The notes beneath the pieces are model-generated. The model was not told where the DNA came from. It was given only the letters and a program-made list of their open reading frames with translations, and ran no database searches. Positions 42,579-52,043 of a stretch of 64,000 nucleotides of DNA are shown here, piece after piece; position 1 is the first letter of the stretch; every line of letters begins with the position of its first letter. The stretch spans positions 62,001-126,000 of the forward strand of contig CAXHEX010000010.1 in the NCBI GenBank assembly GCA_964016105.1, read 5' to 3'. Source of the stretch: Ketobacter sp964016105. GTDB taxonomy: Bacteria > Pseudomonadota > Gammaproteobacteria > Pseudomonadales > Ketobacteraceae. Position numbers and translations under genes: made by a program.

Positions 42579-43124
42579 ATGTCAATGCAAGATGATTCCC
42601 AAGATCAAGACGATTTTGAATTCGCCCCCAGTAAATCCGCCATTAAGCGTGAAGCAGAACGCCTAAAAAAGATTGGTGAGCAGCTGCTTGATCTCACCCC
42701 CAACCAATTGCAGTCTCTAAACCTGGAGGAGACTCTCGCCGCTGCCATCGAAGAAAGCCGCCGAATCAAGAGCAGGGAAGGATTGCGTCGACACAAACAG
42801 TATATCGGCAAACTTCTGCGGGAAATGGACACTGCAGAGATCGAAACCTATCTGGGTCAATTGAACGATGCACATACCCTCAATACCCGAGCCTTTCATC
42901 AATTGGAACAGTTACGAGACCAGCTTATCTCTGGCGACAAAAACCAAATCGGAGAGGTTATCGCCCGTTTTCCTTCGGTGGATACTCAAAAGCTGCGCCA
43001 ACTGGTTCGAAACGCAAAAAAAGAGCAGCAACAGAATCAAGCCCAGCCCGATGGCAGCGCCCCCCAAACTGGCCACAGCAGAAAACTATTCCGCTTTCTT
43101 CGCGATCTCAGCACAGATGCTTAA
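42579..43124 (+). CDS. yjgA: Ribosome-associated protein YjgA (DarP, DUF615)
   Basis: YjgA/DarP binds late 50S assembly intermediates and helps maturation of the peptidyl-transferase centre. The 181-residue basic protein has a Lys/Glu-rich N-terminus (SAIKREAERLKKIGEQLLDL), the segment SREGLRRHKQYIGKLLREMD, and a C-terminal ARFPSVDTQKLRQLVRNAKKEQ. A second ATG two codons in is possible. It lies between pmbA and tldD, both pointing away on the minus strand, as in Pseudomonas. Confidence 0.93.
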   Translation: MSMQDDSQDQDDFEFAPSKSAIKREAERLKKIGEQLLDLTPNQLQSLNLEETLAAAIEESRRIKSREGLRRHKQYIGKLLREMDTAEIETYLGQLNDAHTLNTRAFHQLEQLRDQLISGDKNQIGEVIARFPSVDTQKLRQLVRNAKKEQQQNQAQPDGSAPQTGHSRKLFRFLRDLSTDA

Positions 43125-43131
43125 ACCTTCG

Positions 43132-44571
43132 TTACTGGGTTCCACCCACCACCACTTCATCCACTTTTAAGGTGGGCTGGCCCACGCCAACGGGCACCGA
43201 TTGACCTTCTTTGCCGCAGGTTCCCACACCTTGATCCAGGGCCAGATCATGGCCGATCATGGAAACCTTTGACATCACATCAGGACCATTGCCAATAAGC
43301 GTGGCGCCTTTCACCGGACGGGTGACTTTGCCGTCTTCAATCAAATAAGCCTCACTGGCGGCAAATACAAATTTCCCCGAGGTAATATCCACGCTGCCAC
43401 CACCAAAATTCACTGCATACAGGCCTTTTTTCACACTCTTGATGATGTCTTCTGGTTCATCTTCCCCAGGCATAAGATAGGTGTTGGTCATACGTGGCAT
43501 GGGCAAATGTGCATAGGACTGACGACGACCGTTTCCCGTGGGTTTCACCCCCATCAGAGAGGCGTTATGCTTGTCTTGCAAGTAGCCCTGCAACACGCCG
43601 TTTTGGACCAGAATGGTATGCTGGGTAGGCGTACCCTCATCATCGGTGGCTAAGGACCCCCGCAACCCGGGCTTGGTGCCATCATCAACAATGGTACAAA
43701 GAGGCGAGGCGACGGGTTTACCCACTTGCTCGCTGTAGTTGGAGGTTCCCTTACGGTTAAAGTCCCCCTCCAAACCGTGGCCAACGGCCTCATGCAGCAA
43801 AACACCGGGCCAGCCGGGGGCCAACACCACGGGCATGGTGCCCGCGGGTGCTTCTACTGCGTCCAAATTAACCTGAGCCATATGCACCGCCTGCTGGCAA
43901 TGCCGAGTAACGTAATCATGGTCCAACAGAGAAAAATCCGTGCGAGCACCACCACCAGAACTGCCCCGCTCGCGCTTGCCATTTTGTTGCAAAATGACCG
44001 ATACACCAAAGCGAATCAGTGGCCGCACATCGGCAGCCAAGGTGCCATCGCTGGCCAACACCAACACGGTTTTCCAGGACCCATTTAAACTCACACTCAC
44101 ATCAACCACACGGCTGTCCAGTCCTCGGGTGATTTTATCGGCATTTTCCAGCAGCGCCACTTTTTCAGTACGACTCAAACTATCCAGTGGATTACTCGCG
44201 CTATAGAGTGGTTTGAATGGTTGATGTTGTGGTGCCACCATCACCCCGCCACTTCCGCTCAAAACCGAACAGGCCGCATCTGCAGCTCGTATCACTGCAG
44301 ACAGGTCCACCTGATCCGAATAGGAGAACCCGGTTTTCTCACCCTGGATTCCACGTACCCCCACACCACCGGAGAGGTTAAACCCCGCGTCCTTAACCAT
44401 GCCGTCTTCCAGGCTCCAGGATTCACTGACGCTGTGTTCAAAATAAAGATCGGCATAGTCTGCGCCTTTGCTGAGAAAGCTGTCCAATACCGGAGTGAGA
44501 TCGGCCAAATCAAGCCCATTGTTTTGCCACAAGCAGCCTTGAGCCTGGGTCAGCATGGTTTCAGAATTCAT
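43132..44571 (-). CDS. tldD: Metalloprotease TldD
   Basis: TldD is the zinc-bearing subunit of the TldD/TldE peptidase. The 479-residue protein contains the catalytic motif LLHEAVGHGLEGDF (HExxxH, near residue 260), the DDGTKPGLRGSLATDDEGTPTQ block and the closing GKEGQSVPVGVGQPTLKVDEVVVGG, all standard. Its start overlaps the upstream nitrilase gene by 4 bp, and it probably belongs to the yhdP-nitrilase-tldD transcript. Confidence 0.96.
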   Translation of the reverse strand: MNSETMLTQAQGCLWQNNGLDLADLTPVLDSFLSKGADYADLYFEHSVSESWSLEDGMVKDAGFNLSGGVGVRGIQGEKTGFSYSDQVDLSAVIRAADAACSVLSGSGGVMVAPQHQPFKPLYSASNPLDSLSRTEKVALLENADKITRGLDSRVVDVSVSLNGSWKTVLVLASDGTLAADVRPLIRFGVSVILQQNGKRERGSSGGGARTDFSLLDHDYVTRHCQQAVHMAQVNLDAVEAPAGTMPVVLAPGWPGVLLHEAVGHGLEGDFNRKGTSNYSEQVGKPVASPLCTIVDDGTKPGLRGSLATDDEGTPTQHTILVQNGVLQGYLQDKHNASLMGVKPTGNGRRQSYAHLPMPRMTNTYLMPGEDEPEDIIKSVKKGLYAVNFGGGSVDITSGKFVFAASEAYLIEDGKVTRPVKGATLIGNGPDVMSKVSMIGHDLALDQGVGTCGKEGQSVPVGVGQPTLKVDEVVVGGTQ

Positions 44572-45422
44572 GATAGGGGTACCACCTGAAATTTTTTATG
44601 TTGCTGCACCGGCATGGCATCGCGAATTTCCTGCAACCAATCCATATCCATTTCCGCCATGGCAACACCCTCACCTTTATCCAATTGAGAAAGAATATTT
44701 CCCCAGGGGTCTAACACCATACTGTGGCCCCAGGTTTTTCGGTTTGGCGTGTGTTGCCCGCCCTGATTGGGGGCAATCACAAAACACTGATTCTCGATGG
44801 CCCTGGCCTGTAATAAGGATTGCCAATGGGCCTCGCCGGTTTTCTCAGTGAACGCTGAAGGCACACTGAAAATCTCAGCCCCTTGTTGACGTAATGCAGA
44901 ATACAGTTCCGGGAAGCGTAAGTCATAACACACGGTCTGCCCCAAATTGCCAAAGGGCGTTTCCTGCATCACTAGGTCCTGGCCCGGTTCTATGGTTTTA
45001 GATTCTTTATATTGGCCTTGCTTATCGTTTACCAATACGTCGAACAAATGAATTTTATCATAGCGGGAAACCACTTCACCTTGGCTGTTAAATACCAGGC
45101 TGGCGGCTCTCACACGTTGATTTTCATCGTCGTTCACTTCGCCACTATGGGGGCTAAGCATGGGAATGGTTCCAGCAATCAACCACACTTTGTGATGCCG
45201 GCTTTGCTGAGCCAGGAAGCGGGTAAACACCTGAGTGGCCTCTTCCTGCTTGGCCCAAGGCAGCAAATTATGGCTATCCAATACAGCGAAGTTTTCTGGC
45301 AGCGCCAGGATCTGGGCACCGTTTTCCGCACCCTGGGTTATCAACTTCTCCGCCATGCTAAGGTTGGCCTCAACATCGCGGCCACTCACCATCTGAATAG
45401 CCCCCGCACGCACCAGGTTCAT
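44568..45422 (-). CDS. Carbon-nitrogen hydrolase (nitrilase family, Nit1-like)
   Basis: A 284-residue cytoplasmic nitrilase-superfamily amidase. The catalytic triad is visible: Glu in ALPENFAVL near residue 42, Lys in YDKIHLFDV near 115, and Cys in TVCYDLRFPELY near 152. The group is close to Nit1/deaminated-glutathione amidases (metabolite repair), but the substrate cannot be read from sequence. It is embedded between yhdP and tldD with 4-bp overlaps on both sides. The conserved linkage suggests shared transcription rather than shared chemistry. Confidence 0.9.
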   Translation of the reverse strand: MNLVRAGAIQMVSGRDVEANLSMAEKLITQGAENGAQILALPENFAVLDSHNLLPWAKQEEATQVFTRFLAQQSRHHKVWLIAGTIPMLSPHSGEVNDDENQRVRAASLVFNSQGEVVSRYDKIHLFDVLVNDKQGQYKESKTIEPGQDLVMQETPFGNLGQTVCYDLRFPELYSALRQQGAEIFSVPSAFTEKTGEAHWQSLLQARAIENQCFVIAPNQGGQHTPNRKTWGHSMVLDPWGNILSQLDKGEGVAMAEMDMDWLQEIRDAMPVQQHKKFQVVPLS

Positions 45423-48400
45423 GGTAAAACCTTCGGTTGCAAGAGTGGCTTTGGTTGAGGTTCAGAGCGCTCATTTGTGTCCGGCTTGGAGCTTTCTCCT
45501 TTCATAACCGCCTCACTTACTTGTTTTGGAATGATGTTGAAAGAGTCTTTCACTTCTACCACCGGTTTGTCAAAGCTGCCACTAATACCGTATTTGATGG
45601 TGGTGAGTTTATCAAACTGGTCACCAAACACTTTCTCCACCACAAAGGCGGTGGCCGCAGCCGGCACACCACCGATCACTGCCGCTGGCAGCACCAGATT
45701 ACGGGTAACCGGCACGGTCACATTTAAGCCCATGTCCAGCAGCTCCTTGTTTAAATCCAGACTGCCGGTGGCACGCATTTTAATAGCGGGGGCATCCATC
45801 TCAAATTTGGTAATTTGAAGCTTGCCATCTTGCAACCGGAAATGTCCATCCAACGTGTCGTATACCAACTCCGACTCACGAAGATCATCGAAATTGAGCT
45901 GCAAACGACGCAACATAGTTTCAAAGTTCAGCGCACCCCATAATTTACCCGCAGCGTTGGCATTAACATTAAGAAAGCGGCCATCGCTTAAGTGAGTATC
46001 CACGCTCCCTCCCACTCGCTTCAAGGCAAACTCAATGGGAGAACCGGGCCAGCTAACATCCAACTTTGCCAACGCGGACTTACTGCTAAGTGAGGGTTCA
46101 GCGCCCCACACTTCCATTACATTACCCGCATCAGGCGTGGTTGCAGTACCAATCAGATGGGTGTATGGCGCGCCATTGACCCCGGTGGACCAGCGCCCAG
46201 CACCATCAATATTCACGCCATTCATAGTGGCCCTTAACCAATCAATATTCATGGTGCCATTGCGGGGAGTGGCTTTCACATCCCAATACCCAAAGTCAGC
46301 ATCGCCGTATTTAAATTGCCTTATATTGAGTTTCAGTGGTGGAAAACGCACGGGCGACAAATCCATTGCTGTCCAGGCCCCCTCGTTAGCAGAGGTTTCG
46401 CTTGCGGCAAGGGTAAGGCGTGTTATGTCGACGCTCACAGGTTGTTTCTGCGCCGGCCAATATTTTGGATCTGCCGCGGCGTAGAAAGGCACCTCGGCAT
46501 TGCCCCTTAAAACCGGACTGTCCACCCCCAGTTGCCAACCCCCTTGACCACGGCGAAGACGGATACTGGTTGTGCCAAACTTCACCCCTCCCAACTTTAA
46601 GTTCCCCACACTGAGATCAGAATTACCCAGCATCTGGACCAAAGAATTACCTTCTTTGCCACCGTTCTCTTGCTCCCCATCCTTGAGCTGGTCCAAAACA
46701 GGCATCCACATCACGCTATCAAACTGACCCAGTGTCCCCTGAATTTCCAATACATTGGCTGACGGTAGCCTCGCAGAGCCAGTCCCTAGCTGAAGCATGC
46801 CCCGTTGCATATGCCCATTTTCATTCTGGCTGACCAAATGCAGCTGACTGCCATAACGTAATTCCAATCGATTCGGTTTTGAGTCCACGGTGTAACGCAG
46901 ATTCACCGGTCTGGAATTATCGGCGGATTTACCAAACGGCGCAGGTAAGTCCACCTTTACGCCTTTCATGTTGGTGGTCAGCTCGAAATAAGATCGGGGC
47001 TGACTTTCATCAACGATTTTCAAAGGCAAAAACAGATCAAAATTGTAGTCCATACTGCCTTCCATAAACTTCAATATGGAAATAGGCTGCCAGGCTTTGA
47101 GTTGTTCTAACTCTCCCCGCCCCTGAACCTGTATCTCAATCTCTTGGCCCCAGTCCGGTTTGTTAGTGCGTATTTGAGCTTTAATCTCGCCACCAAAAGA
47201 CTCGCCAGTGAGCCCCTTAGCCCACAACCCCTCATTTAAATCGTAGTGTATGTCCCCCTTAAGATTATGAATTTCAATCCCCGGATTTCGCATACTGAGC
47301 CAGCCTTGATCTACACCGGCGGCAACTTTGGCTTGCATCTCGTCCATTCTTTCTTTTTTCAGAGGTACGGCCAGGTTCACTTCCAGATCAAGCTCACCCA
47401 CAGCATCGAGATCCTGGGCAAATCCACCTATCCTTTCCGCCAATGGGGTGTTTTTGAGCACCTTGATGCCCGACTTTGCTCGCCCCTTGGTGTGCACCTT
47501 CACATACAGTGGTGGCGGAGCTTGGGGCTGAAAACGGGGCAGGTGCACCAAGCCTCGCTGCAAAGATTGTTTATAATAACTGCCTGCCAATGCGTGGGCT
47601 GTCACTTCGCTTCCATCCACCACCACATCCGCCAACAGGTTTTTTACTGGCTGTTTCCAATCCGGCAAAAATTGAAGCGTGCTGTTTTCTACGGTAAAAC
47701 CCAACACCACAGCCTGAGGCTCTTCCATGCCGCGCTTCAATGGGCCATGTACCACTATGTCACCCCGCAATAGCTGCCCATCAATAATCGCACCATCAAG
47801 CCATTCCAATAGCGGTGGCGCCAACACGCCCGCAGGCAAGTATTTAGAAGCCCGCTTGCCATTGCCGTTGCGCAGAGTGGACTGCAAACGGATAAAAGGA
47901 ATCTGCGAACTGTCCTTAGGAATCGTCAATGCCAACTGGGTTACCGATTGTGCATCCGCAACATGGGCCTGGATAGCATTGGACTGCAACTGAAACGAAT
48001 CTTCTCCTAAAGTCAGTTTTAGAGCACCTTGCAATTTATTCAGTTCAAGCTGATCACGGAAAATCCGGGGATAATTCAGCTCCACTGAATCTTCTTCAAA
48101 CTCAAATAAAAGCGACTCTTTCGTTCCCCACGCTCTTAAATCGAGGTCTCGGAACCCAGGAATTAATTGCCATGAGCTGTTACGGAACTGCTGCAGATCA
48201 AAAGCAAATTTATAATCCATCAGCGTATTGGCATCGTAAGTGAGATCAATGAAAAGATTGTTTATGGCACCTCTTGGGCGGGTCTTATTAACAAATTGAA
48301 ATAACTTACTATCTTGGGGTTGTGTCGCCAAAAAGTAGTCTGTCCACGGCAGGATTTTCAGGTTATCCGCAAAAATCTGATAACGAATGGGCGGTACAAT

Positions 48401-49453
48401 CTTTTGACCCGATGGGTCCCGGTGCGGCCCCACGGGACTGGCCCGCAGCTGCAACAAATGTGGTTGCCAGACAAAATCCGGCGTTACCATTTGAAAATCT
48501 CGCAACGACAATCGCCATTTGCTGCGTCCCTCGTCCACCCACTGAGCCAAACCAGAGAGTTTTTCTATATTGGGTGGCTGTAGTTCATTATCACTCTCGA
48601 GCCCCACATCGCTCATGGAAAACTGGGTAATAAAGTCGGTAAATCGACCTCGCCGCAGGTTAAACCAAAACGAGGCTTCACCTTCCAGGGCGGTTAAATG
48701 CCCCTGGGATAGATCTCGATTCTGCAGCGGAATCCAAGGCAGTAGTTCACCCTGAGCAACCTTGGCATAGATGTTTCCAGCCAAGCTCCGCTTGTTAGAA
48801 AACGAACCGGACAAATTACCTCGCAGCCGCAGCGACAAAGCACTGGGACCGTTCGCTTTCAACGAGCCCAAAATATAGCTTAAGTCACCGTTGGACTCGA
48901 TTTTGAGCTTGGAGATGTCCAGGGTGGCCACCTGGGGGTAATACCCCTGCAGCAGCACGTGGCTATTAACAATGGATATCTCCCTTTGCGCCAACAGGAA
49001 ATCCAGCAAGGCATCGTTATTCTTATTGCGCTTATCTGTGTTGGGAAATTGAACGCCCTGCAGCTCAAACTTGCCATCCACATAATCAAAGTTAACTTGA
49101 GCGCCTTGCAACTGTAAGCGGAATCTAGGTTGCAGATTAAGAACGGTTTCCACTAGTGAAATTTCAAGGCTCAAGTCTTCAGCACTGATTCCAGCCTGTG
49201 AATCCGGGCTGGAGTTTAACAGTACATTTTGTAGCTGAAACTTGGGGGCGAGACCTTTCCAGCTACCTTGGATTTGGTCAAATTGAAGATTCAGCCCAGT
49301 TCGTCGCTGAAACTGGTTTTGAAACTGTGGTTTAAAGTGATCTATTTCTTCCACCAGTTCACGTGCAATTGCTACGAGAATGGCGCTCACCACAATCAGG
49401 GCTGCAATCAAACCTATCAGGGTTTTTGTTATGCCGGCAACCACTGCTTTCAA
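45419..49453 (-). CDS. yhdP: AsmA-like envelope lipid-transport protein YhdP
   Basis: YhdP is a very long AsmA-like protein anchored in the inner membrane that spans the periplasm and is implicated in phospholipid traffic to the outer membrane. The 1344-residue product has one N-terminal anchor (KTLIGLIAALIVVSAILVAIA), a DUF3971 region, extended beta-rich repeats and a C-terminal AsmA-type domain with GLNVTVPVTRNLVLPAAVIGG. The last 40 residues are Pro/Glu/Lys-rich. Start is uncertain: TTG at 49453 or GTG at 49444; neither has a strong ribosome site. It lies just downstream of rng. Confidence 0.92.
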   Translation of the reverse strand: MKAVVAGITKTLIGLIAALIVVSAILVAIARELVEEIDHFKPQFQNQFQRRTGLNLQFDQIQGSWKGLAPKFQLQNVLLNSSPDSQAGISAEDLSLEISLVETVLNLQPRFRLQLQGAQVNFDYVDGKFELQGVQFPNTDKRNKNNDALLDFLLAQREISIVNSHVLLQGYYPQVATLDISKLKIESNGDLSYILGSLKANGPSALSLRLRGNLSGSFSNKRSLAGNIYAKVAQGELLPWIPLQNRDLSQGHLTALEGEASFWFNLRRGRFTDFITQFSMSDVGLESDNELQPPNIEKLSGLAQWVDEGRSKWRLSLRDFQMVTPDFVWQPHLLQLRASPVGPHRDPSGQKIVPPIRYQIFADNLKILPWTDYFLATQPQDSKLFQFVNKTRPRGAINNLFIDLTYDANTLMDYKFAFDLQQFRNSSWQLIPGFRDLDLRAWGTKESLLFEFEEDSVELNYPRIFRDQLELNKLQGALKLTLGEDSFQLQSNAIQAHVADAQSVTQLALTIPKDSSQIPFIRLQSTLRNGNGKRASKYLPAGVLAPPLLEWLDGAIIDGQLLRGDIVVHGPLKRGMEEPQAVVLGFTVENSTLQFLPDWKQPVKNLLADVVVDGSEVTAHALAGSYYKQSLQRGLVHLPRFQPQAPPPLYVKVHTKGRAKSGIKVLKNTPLAERIGGFAQDLDAVGELDLEVNLAVPLKKERMDEMQAKVAAGVDQGWLSMRNPGIEIHNLKGDIHYDLNEGLWAKGLTGESFGGEIKAQIRTNKPDWGQEIEIQVQGRGELEQLKAWQPISILKFMEGSMDYNFDLFLPLKIVDESQPRSYFELTTNMKGVKVDLPAPFGKSADNSRPVNLRYTVDSKPNRLELRYGSQLHLVSQNENGHMQRGMLQLGTGSARLPSANVLEIQGTLGQFDSVMWMPVLDQLKDGEQENGGKEGNSLVQMLGNSDLSVGNLKLGGVKFGTTSIRLRRGQGGWQLGVDSPVLRGNAEVPFYAAADPKYWPAQKQPVSVDITRLTLAASETSANEGAWTAMDLSPVRFPPLKLNIRQFKYGDADFGYWDVKATPRNGTMNIDWLRATMNGVNIDGAGRWSTGVNGAPYTHLIGTATTPDAGNVMEVWGAEPSLSSKSALAKLDVSWPGSPIEFALKRVGGSVDTHLSDGRFLNVNANAAGKLWGALNFETMLRRLQLNFDDLRESELVYDTLDGHFRLQDGKLQITKFEMDAPAIKMRATGSLDLNKELLDMGLNVTVPVTRNLVLPAAVIGGVPAAATAFVVEKVFGDQFDKLTTIKYGISGSFDKPVVEVKDSFNIIPKQVSEAVMKGESSKPDTNERSEPQPKPLLQPKVLP

Positions 49454-49465
49454 CGTTTTTGCCCG

Positions 49466-50944
49466 TTACATAATAACCACATCAAATTCTTCCTGGGAAT
49501 ACAACGTCTCCACTTGAAAACGAATGGTTTTCTTAATAAATGTTTCCAGCTCTGCTACGTTGGCAGACTCCTCATCCACCAGCCGATCCACCACCGCCTG
49601 TGAGGCGATCACCAGAAAAGATTCCACCTCATAAGCTCGAAATTGTCGCAGTATTTCCCTGAAGATCTCGTAGCACACGGTTTCTGGTGTTTTAACAATA
49701 CCTCGGCCGTTACAAGTGGGACAATCTTCGCACATCACCCGAGCCAAACTTTCTCTGGTGCGTTTGCGTGTCATCTCAACTAGCCCCAGCTCCGACACCT
49801 GGGTGATATTGGTTTTAGCGTGGTCCTTATCCAGCGCCTTTTCAAGCATACGCAACACCTGGCGCCGGTGCTCGGCTTCTTCCATATCAATAAAATCAAT
49901 AATAATGATGCCGCCCAAATTCCTTAGCCTCAACTGTCTGGCTATGGTCTGGGTGGCTTCAAGATTGGTTTTAAAAATGGTTTCTTCCAGATTGCGGTGG
50001 CCAACAAAAGCACCAGTGTTAACATCAATGGTAGACATTGCCTCGGTTTGATCAATAATCAGATGACCGCCGGACTTAAGTTGGACCTGGCGAGCCAGGG
50101 CTTTCTTAATTTCCAACTCCACACTGTATAAATCAAACAGAGGTCGCTCACCGGGATAATGCTCCAGCAATTTCTCTGAGTCGGGAATATATTCGCGGAC
50201 AAATTCCACCAACTTGCCGTAGGTTTCTCTACTGTCTATGCGAACCTTCTCCACCCCAGGTCGAACTTCATCCCGAAGGGTTCGACTGGCAAGAGAAAGA
50301 TCCCGATGAATTAGTGACACTGGATTGGACTGTATCATCCGCTCATTGATGGAGCGCCAGATGCGACATAGAAAATCCACATCGCGGCGCAAGGATTCAG
50401 GGTCAGCACCTTCCGCTGCAGTACGCAATATAAATCCTTTATTGGGAATGTCCTGGCGCTGGTCCAAGATTTCCGTCATGGCGCTGCGCAGCCGCTCTCG
50501 TTCGCCCTCATCTTCGATTCGCTGGGAAATTCCAATGTGCTCGGTGTAGGGCATATACACCAGGAATCGAGAAGGAATCGAAAGCTGAGTGGTCAAGCGA
50601 GCCCCTTTGGTACCAATCATATCCTTTGTGATCTGAACCACGATGGGTTGCCCTTCCGCCACCAGATCCGATATGTCGGGAATGGAATCGCCGTTAGCGG
50701 AGTCATTATCCCGATCCGTTTGCCAGATGTCCTTGGCGTGGAGGAACGCCGCTCGTTCCAACCCGATCTCCACAAAAGCCGCCTGCATACCGGGAAGCAC
50801 TCGGGCAACCTTACCCTTGTATATACTCCCCACTAAACCGCGCTTGGCGCTGCGCTCCACAAAAAGCTCTTGCACCACGCCGTTTTCTACCACCGCCACC
50901 CGGGTTTCCATGGGCGTTACGTTCACCAACAACTCTTCACTCAT
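49466..50944 (-). CDS. rng: Ribonuclease G
   Basis: RNase G is the RNase E paralogue that matures 16S rRNA 5' ends and degrades some mRNAs. The 492-residue protein has an S1 RNA-binding domain (GSIYKGKVARVLPGMQAAFVEIG, about 38-128), the catalytic-core DVNTGAFVGHRNLEET region, GGIIIIDFIDM, and the zinc-link motif CEDCPTCNGRG near residue 405. The long C-terminal scaffold of RNase E is absent. It overlaps maf by 4 bp. In this order (mreBCD-maf-rng-yhdP) it matches Pseudomonas cafA. Confidence 0.96.
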   Translation of the reverse strand: MSEELLVNVTPMETRVAVVENGVVQELFVERSAKRGLVGSIYKGKVARVLPGMQAAFVEIGLERAAFLHAKDIWQTDRDNDSANGDSIPDISDLVAEGQPIVVQITKDMIGTKGARLTTQLSIPSRFLVYMPYTEHIGISQRIEDEGERERLRSAMTEILDQRQDIPNKGFILRTAAEGADPESLRRDVDFLCRIWRSINERMIQSNPVSLIHRDLSLASRTLRDEVRPGVEKVRIDSRETYGKLVEFVREYIPDSEKLLEHYPGERPLFDLYSVELEIKKALARQVQLKSGGHLIIDQTEAMSTIDVNTGAFVGHRNLEETIFKTNLEATQTIARQLRLRNLGGIIIIDFIDMEEAEHRRQVLRMLEKALDKDHAKTNITQVSELGLVEMTRKRTRESLARVMCEDCPTCNGRGIVKTPETVCYEIFREILRQFRAYEVESFLVIASQAVVDRLVDEESANVAELETFIKKTIRFQVETLYSQEEFDVVIM

Positions 50945-51537
50945 GCTGACTCGTCTCTATTCCAAATGGTGACCTCTGCCTCTTTTAACAGCTTAGCGGT
51001 TTCGTAGAGAGGCAGTCCAACTACCGCACTGTAACTCCCCGTGATGCGCTCAATAAAAACCGCTCCCATCCCCTGGATAGCATAAGATCCCGCCTTACCC
51101 TGGGGCTCACCGCTTTGCCAATAGGCCAAGGCCTGCTGCTGGCTAATGGGGGCAAATCGCACTTCAGCCGAACCTTGAGTTAGCCAAAGCTTATCCCCCA
51201 GCGCCAAGGCAACCCCAGTGATCACTTGATGGCTGCGGCCGGAAAGAGCCAACAGCATCTCAATGGCCTCCTGCTGACCACTGGGCTTTCCCAGAATGCG
51301 TTGATCCAGCAAGACACAGGTATCGGAGCCCAAAACCGGAGCTACGGGTTTCTGTTTCGCCGTTAAACTCTGAGCACCAGCCAATGCCTTTTCCCGTGCC
51401 AGTCTAAGCACGTAATCTGAGCCAAGTTCATTGGCCTGCGGAGTCTCATCGATATCCACCGGAATTTGCTCAAACAATACGCCGATTTGCTGCAACAACT
51501 CTTTGCGACGGGGAGAGGCTGATGCCAAATAAATCAT
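50941..51537 (-). CDS. maf: Maf family nucleoside triphosphate pyrophosphatase
   Basis: Maf proteins hydrolyse non-canonical or modified NTPs (dTTP/UTP-type or m7GTP-type) to monophosphates. The 198-residue product starts IYLASASPRRKELLQQIG, the family signature, and has DETP near residue 36, VLGSDTCVLLDQRILGKP and GKAGSYAIQGMGAVFIERITGSYSAVVGLP. The ATG at 51537 has AGGG upstream; the frame stays open for 69 more codons into mreD, but nothing there resembles Maf. It overlaps rng by ATGA. Confidence 0.95.
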   Translation of the reverse strand: MIYLASASPRRKELLQQIGVLFEQIPVDIDETPQANELGSDYVLRLAREKALAGAQSLTAKQKPVAPVLGSDTCVLLDQRILGKPSGQQEAIEMLLALSGRSHQVITGVALALGDKLWLTQGSAEVRFAPISQQQALAYWQSGEPQGKAGSYAIQGMGAVFIERITGSYSAVVGLPLYETAKLLKEAEVTIWNRDESA

Positions 51538-51551
51538 AGAGTTACCCTGTT

Positions 51552-52043
51552 CTATTGGCTTGAAATGTCGCGATTGCGCAGGTATCCAAGCACTAACGTG
51601 ACCAACGGCCAAACCAACGCAGACACCAAAACCGATGTCCAATACCAAAGGGTCCATGGTGTCATATAGACAGCACGAATGACCATAATGTTCACTAATT
51701 GATACATACCCACCAGCACCAAAATTGATAAACATTGCTGCCACACAGGGAAAACCCGGATCCGCAGGTGAAGCACATAGGCAATATAGGCAATGACCCC
51801 CATGGCCAATGCATTCTGCCCCAAAACCGCACCAGTTAGGGCATCCAACACCACCCCTGCAACCCAGCCACTCACCACACCCACTTTATGGGGCAATGCA
51901 ATCACCCAATAAATGAACACCAGAGGCACCCAGGCAGGCCGAAAGGGTTCCAACCAAGGAGGTAATGCCACCAAAGCCAGCACATAAGCCACCAGCAGCG
52001 TAAAGATCACGATACTGAGGGCGTCGGAGGGACCTCTACTCAT
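51552..52043 (-). CDS. mreD: Rod-shape determining protein MreD
   Basis: MreD is a small polytopic membrane protein of the elongasome. The 163-residue sequence has about five hydrophobic helices and ends in a short basic tail (LGYLRNRDISSQ). Visible family residues include RPAWVPLVFIYWVIALP and a VSGWVAGVVLDALTGAVLGQNAL core. The ATG overlaps the mreC stop (ATGA). Low sequence conservation is usual; position after mreB-mreC makes the call secure. Confidence 0.94.
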   Translation of the reverse strand: MSRGPSDALSIVIFTLLVAYVLALVALPPWLEPFRPAWVPLVFIYWVIALPHKVGVVSGWVAGVVLDALTGAVLGQNALAMGVIAYIAYVLHLRIRVFPVWQQCLSILVLVGMYQLVNIMVIRAVYMTPWTLWYWTSVLVSALVWPLVTLVLGYLRNRDISSQ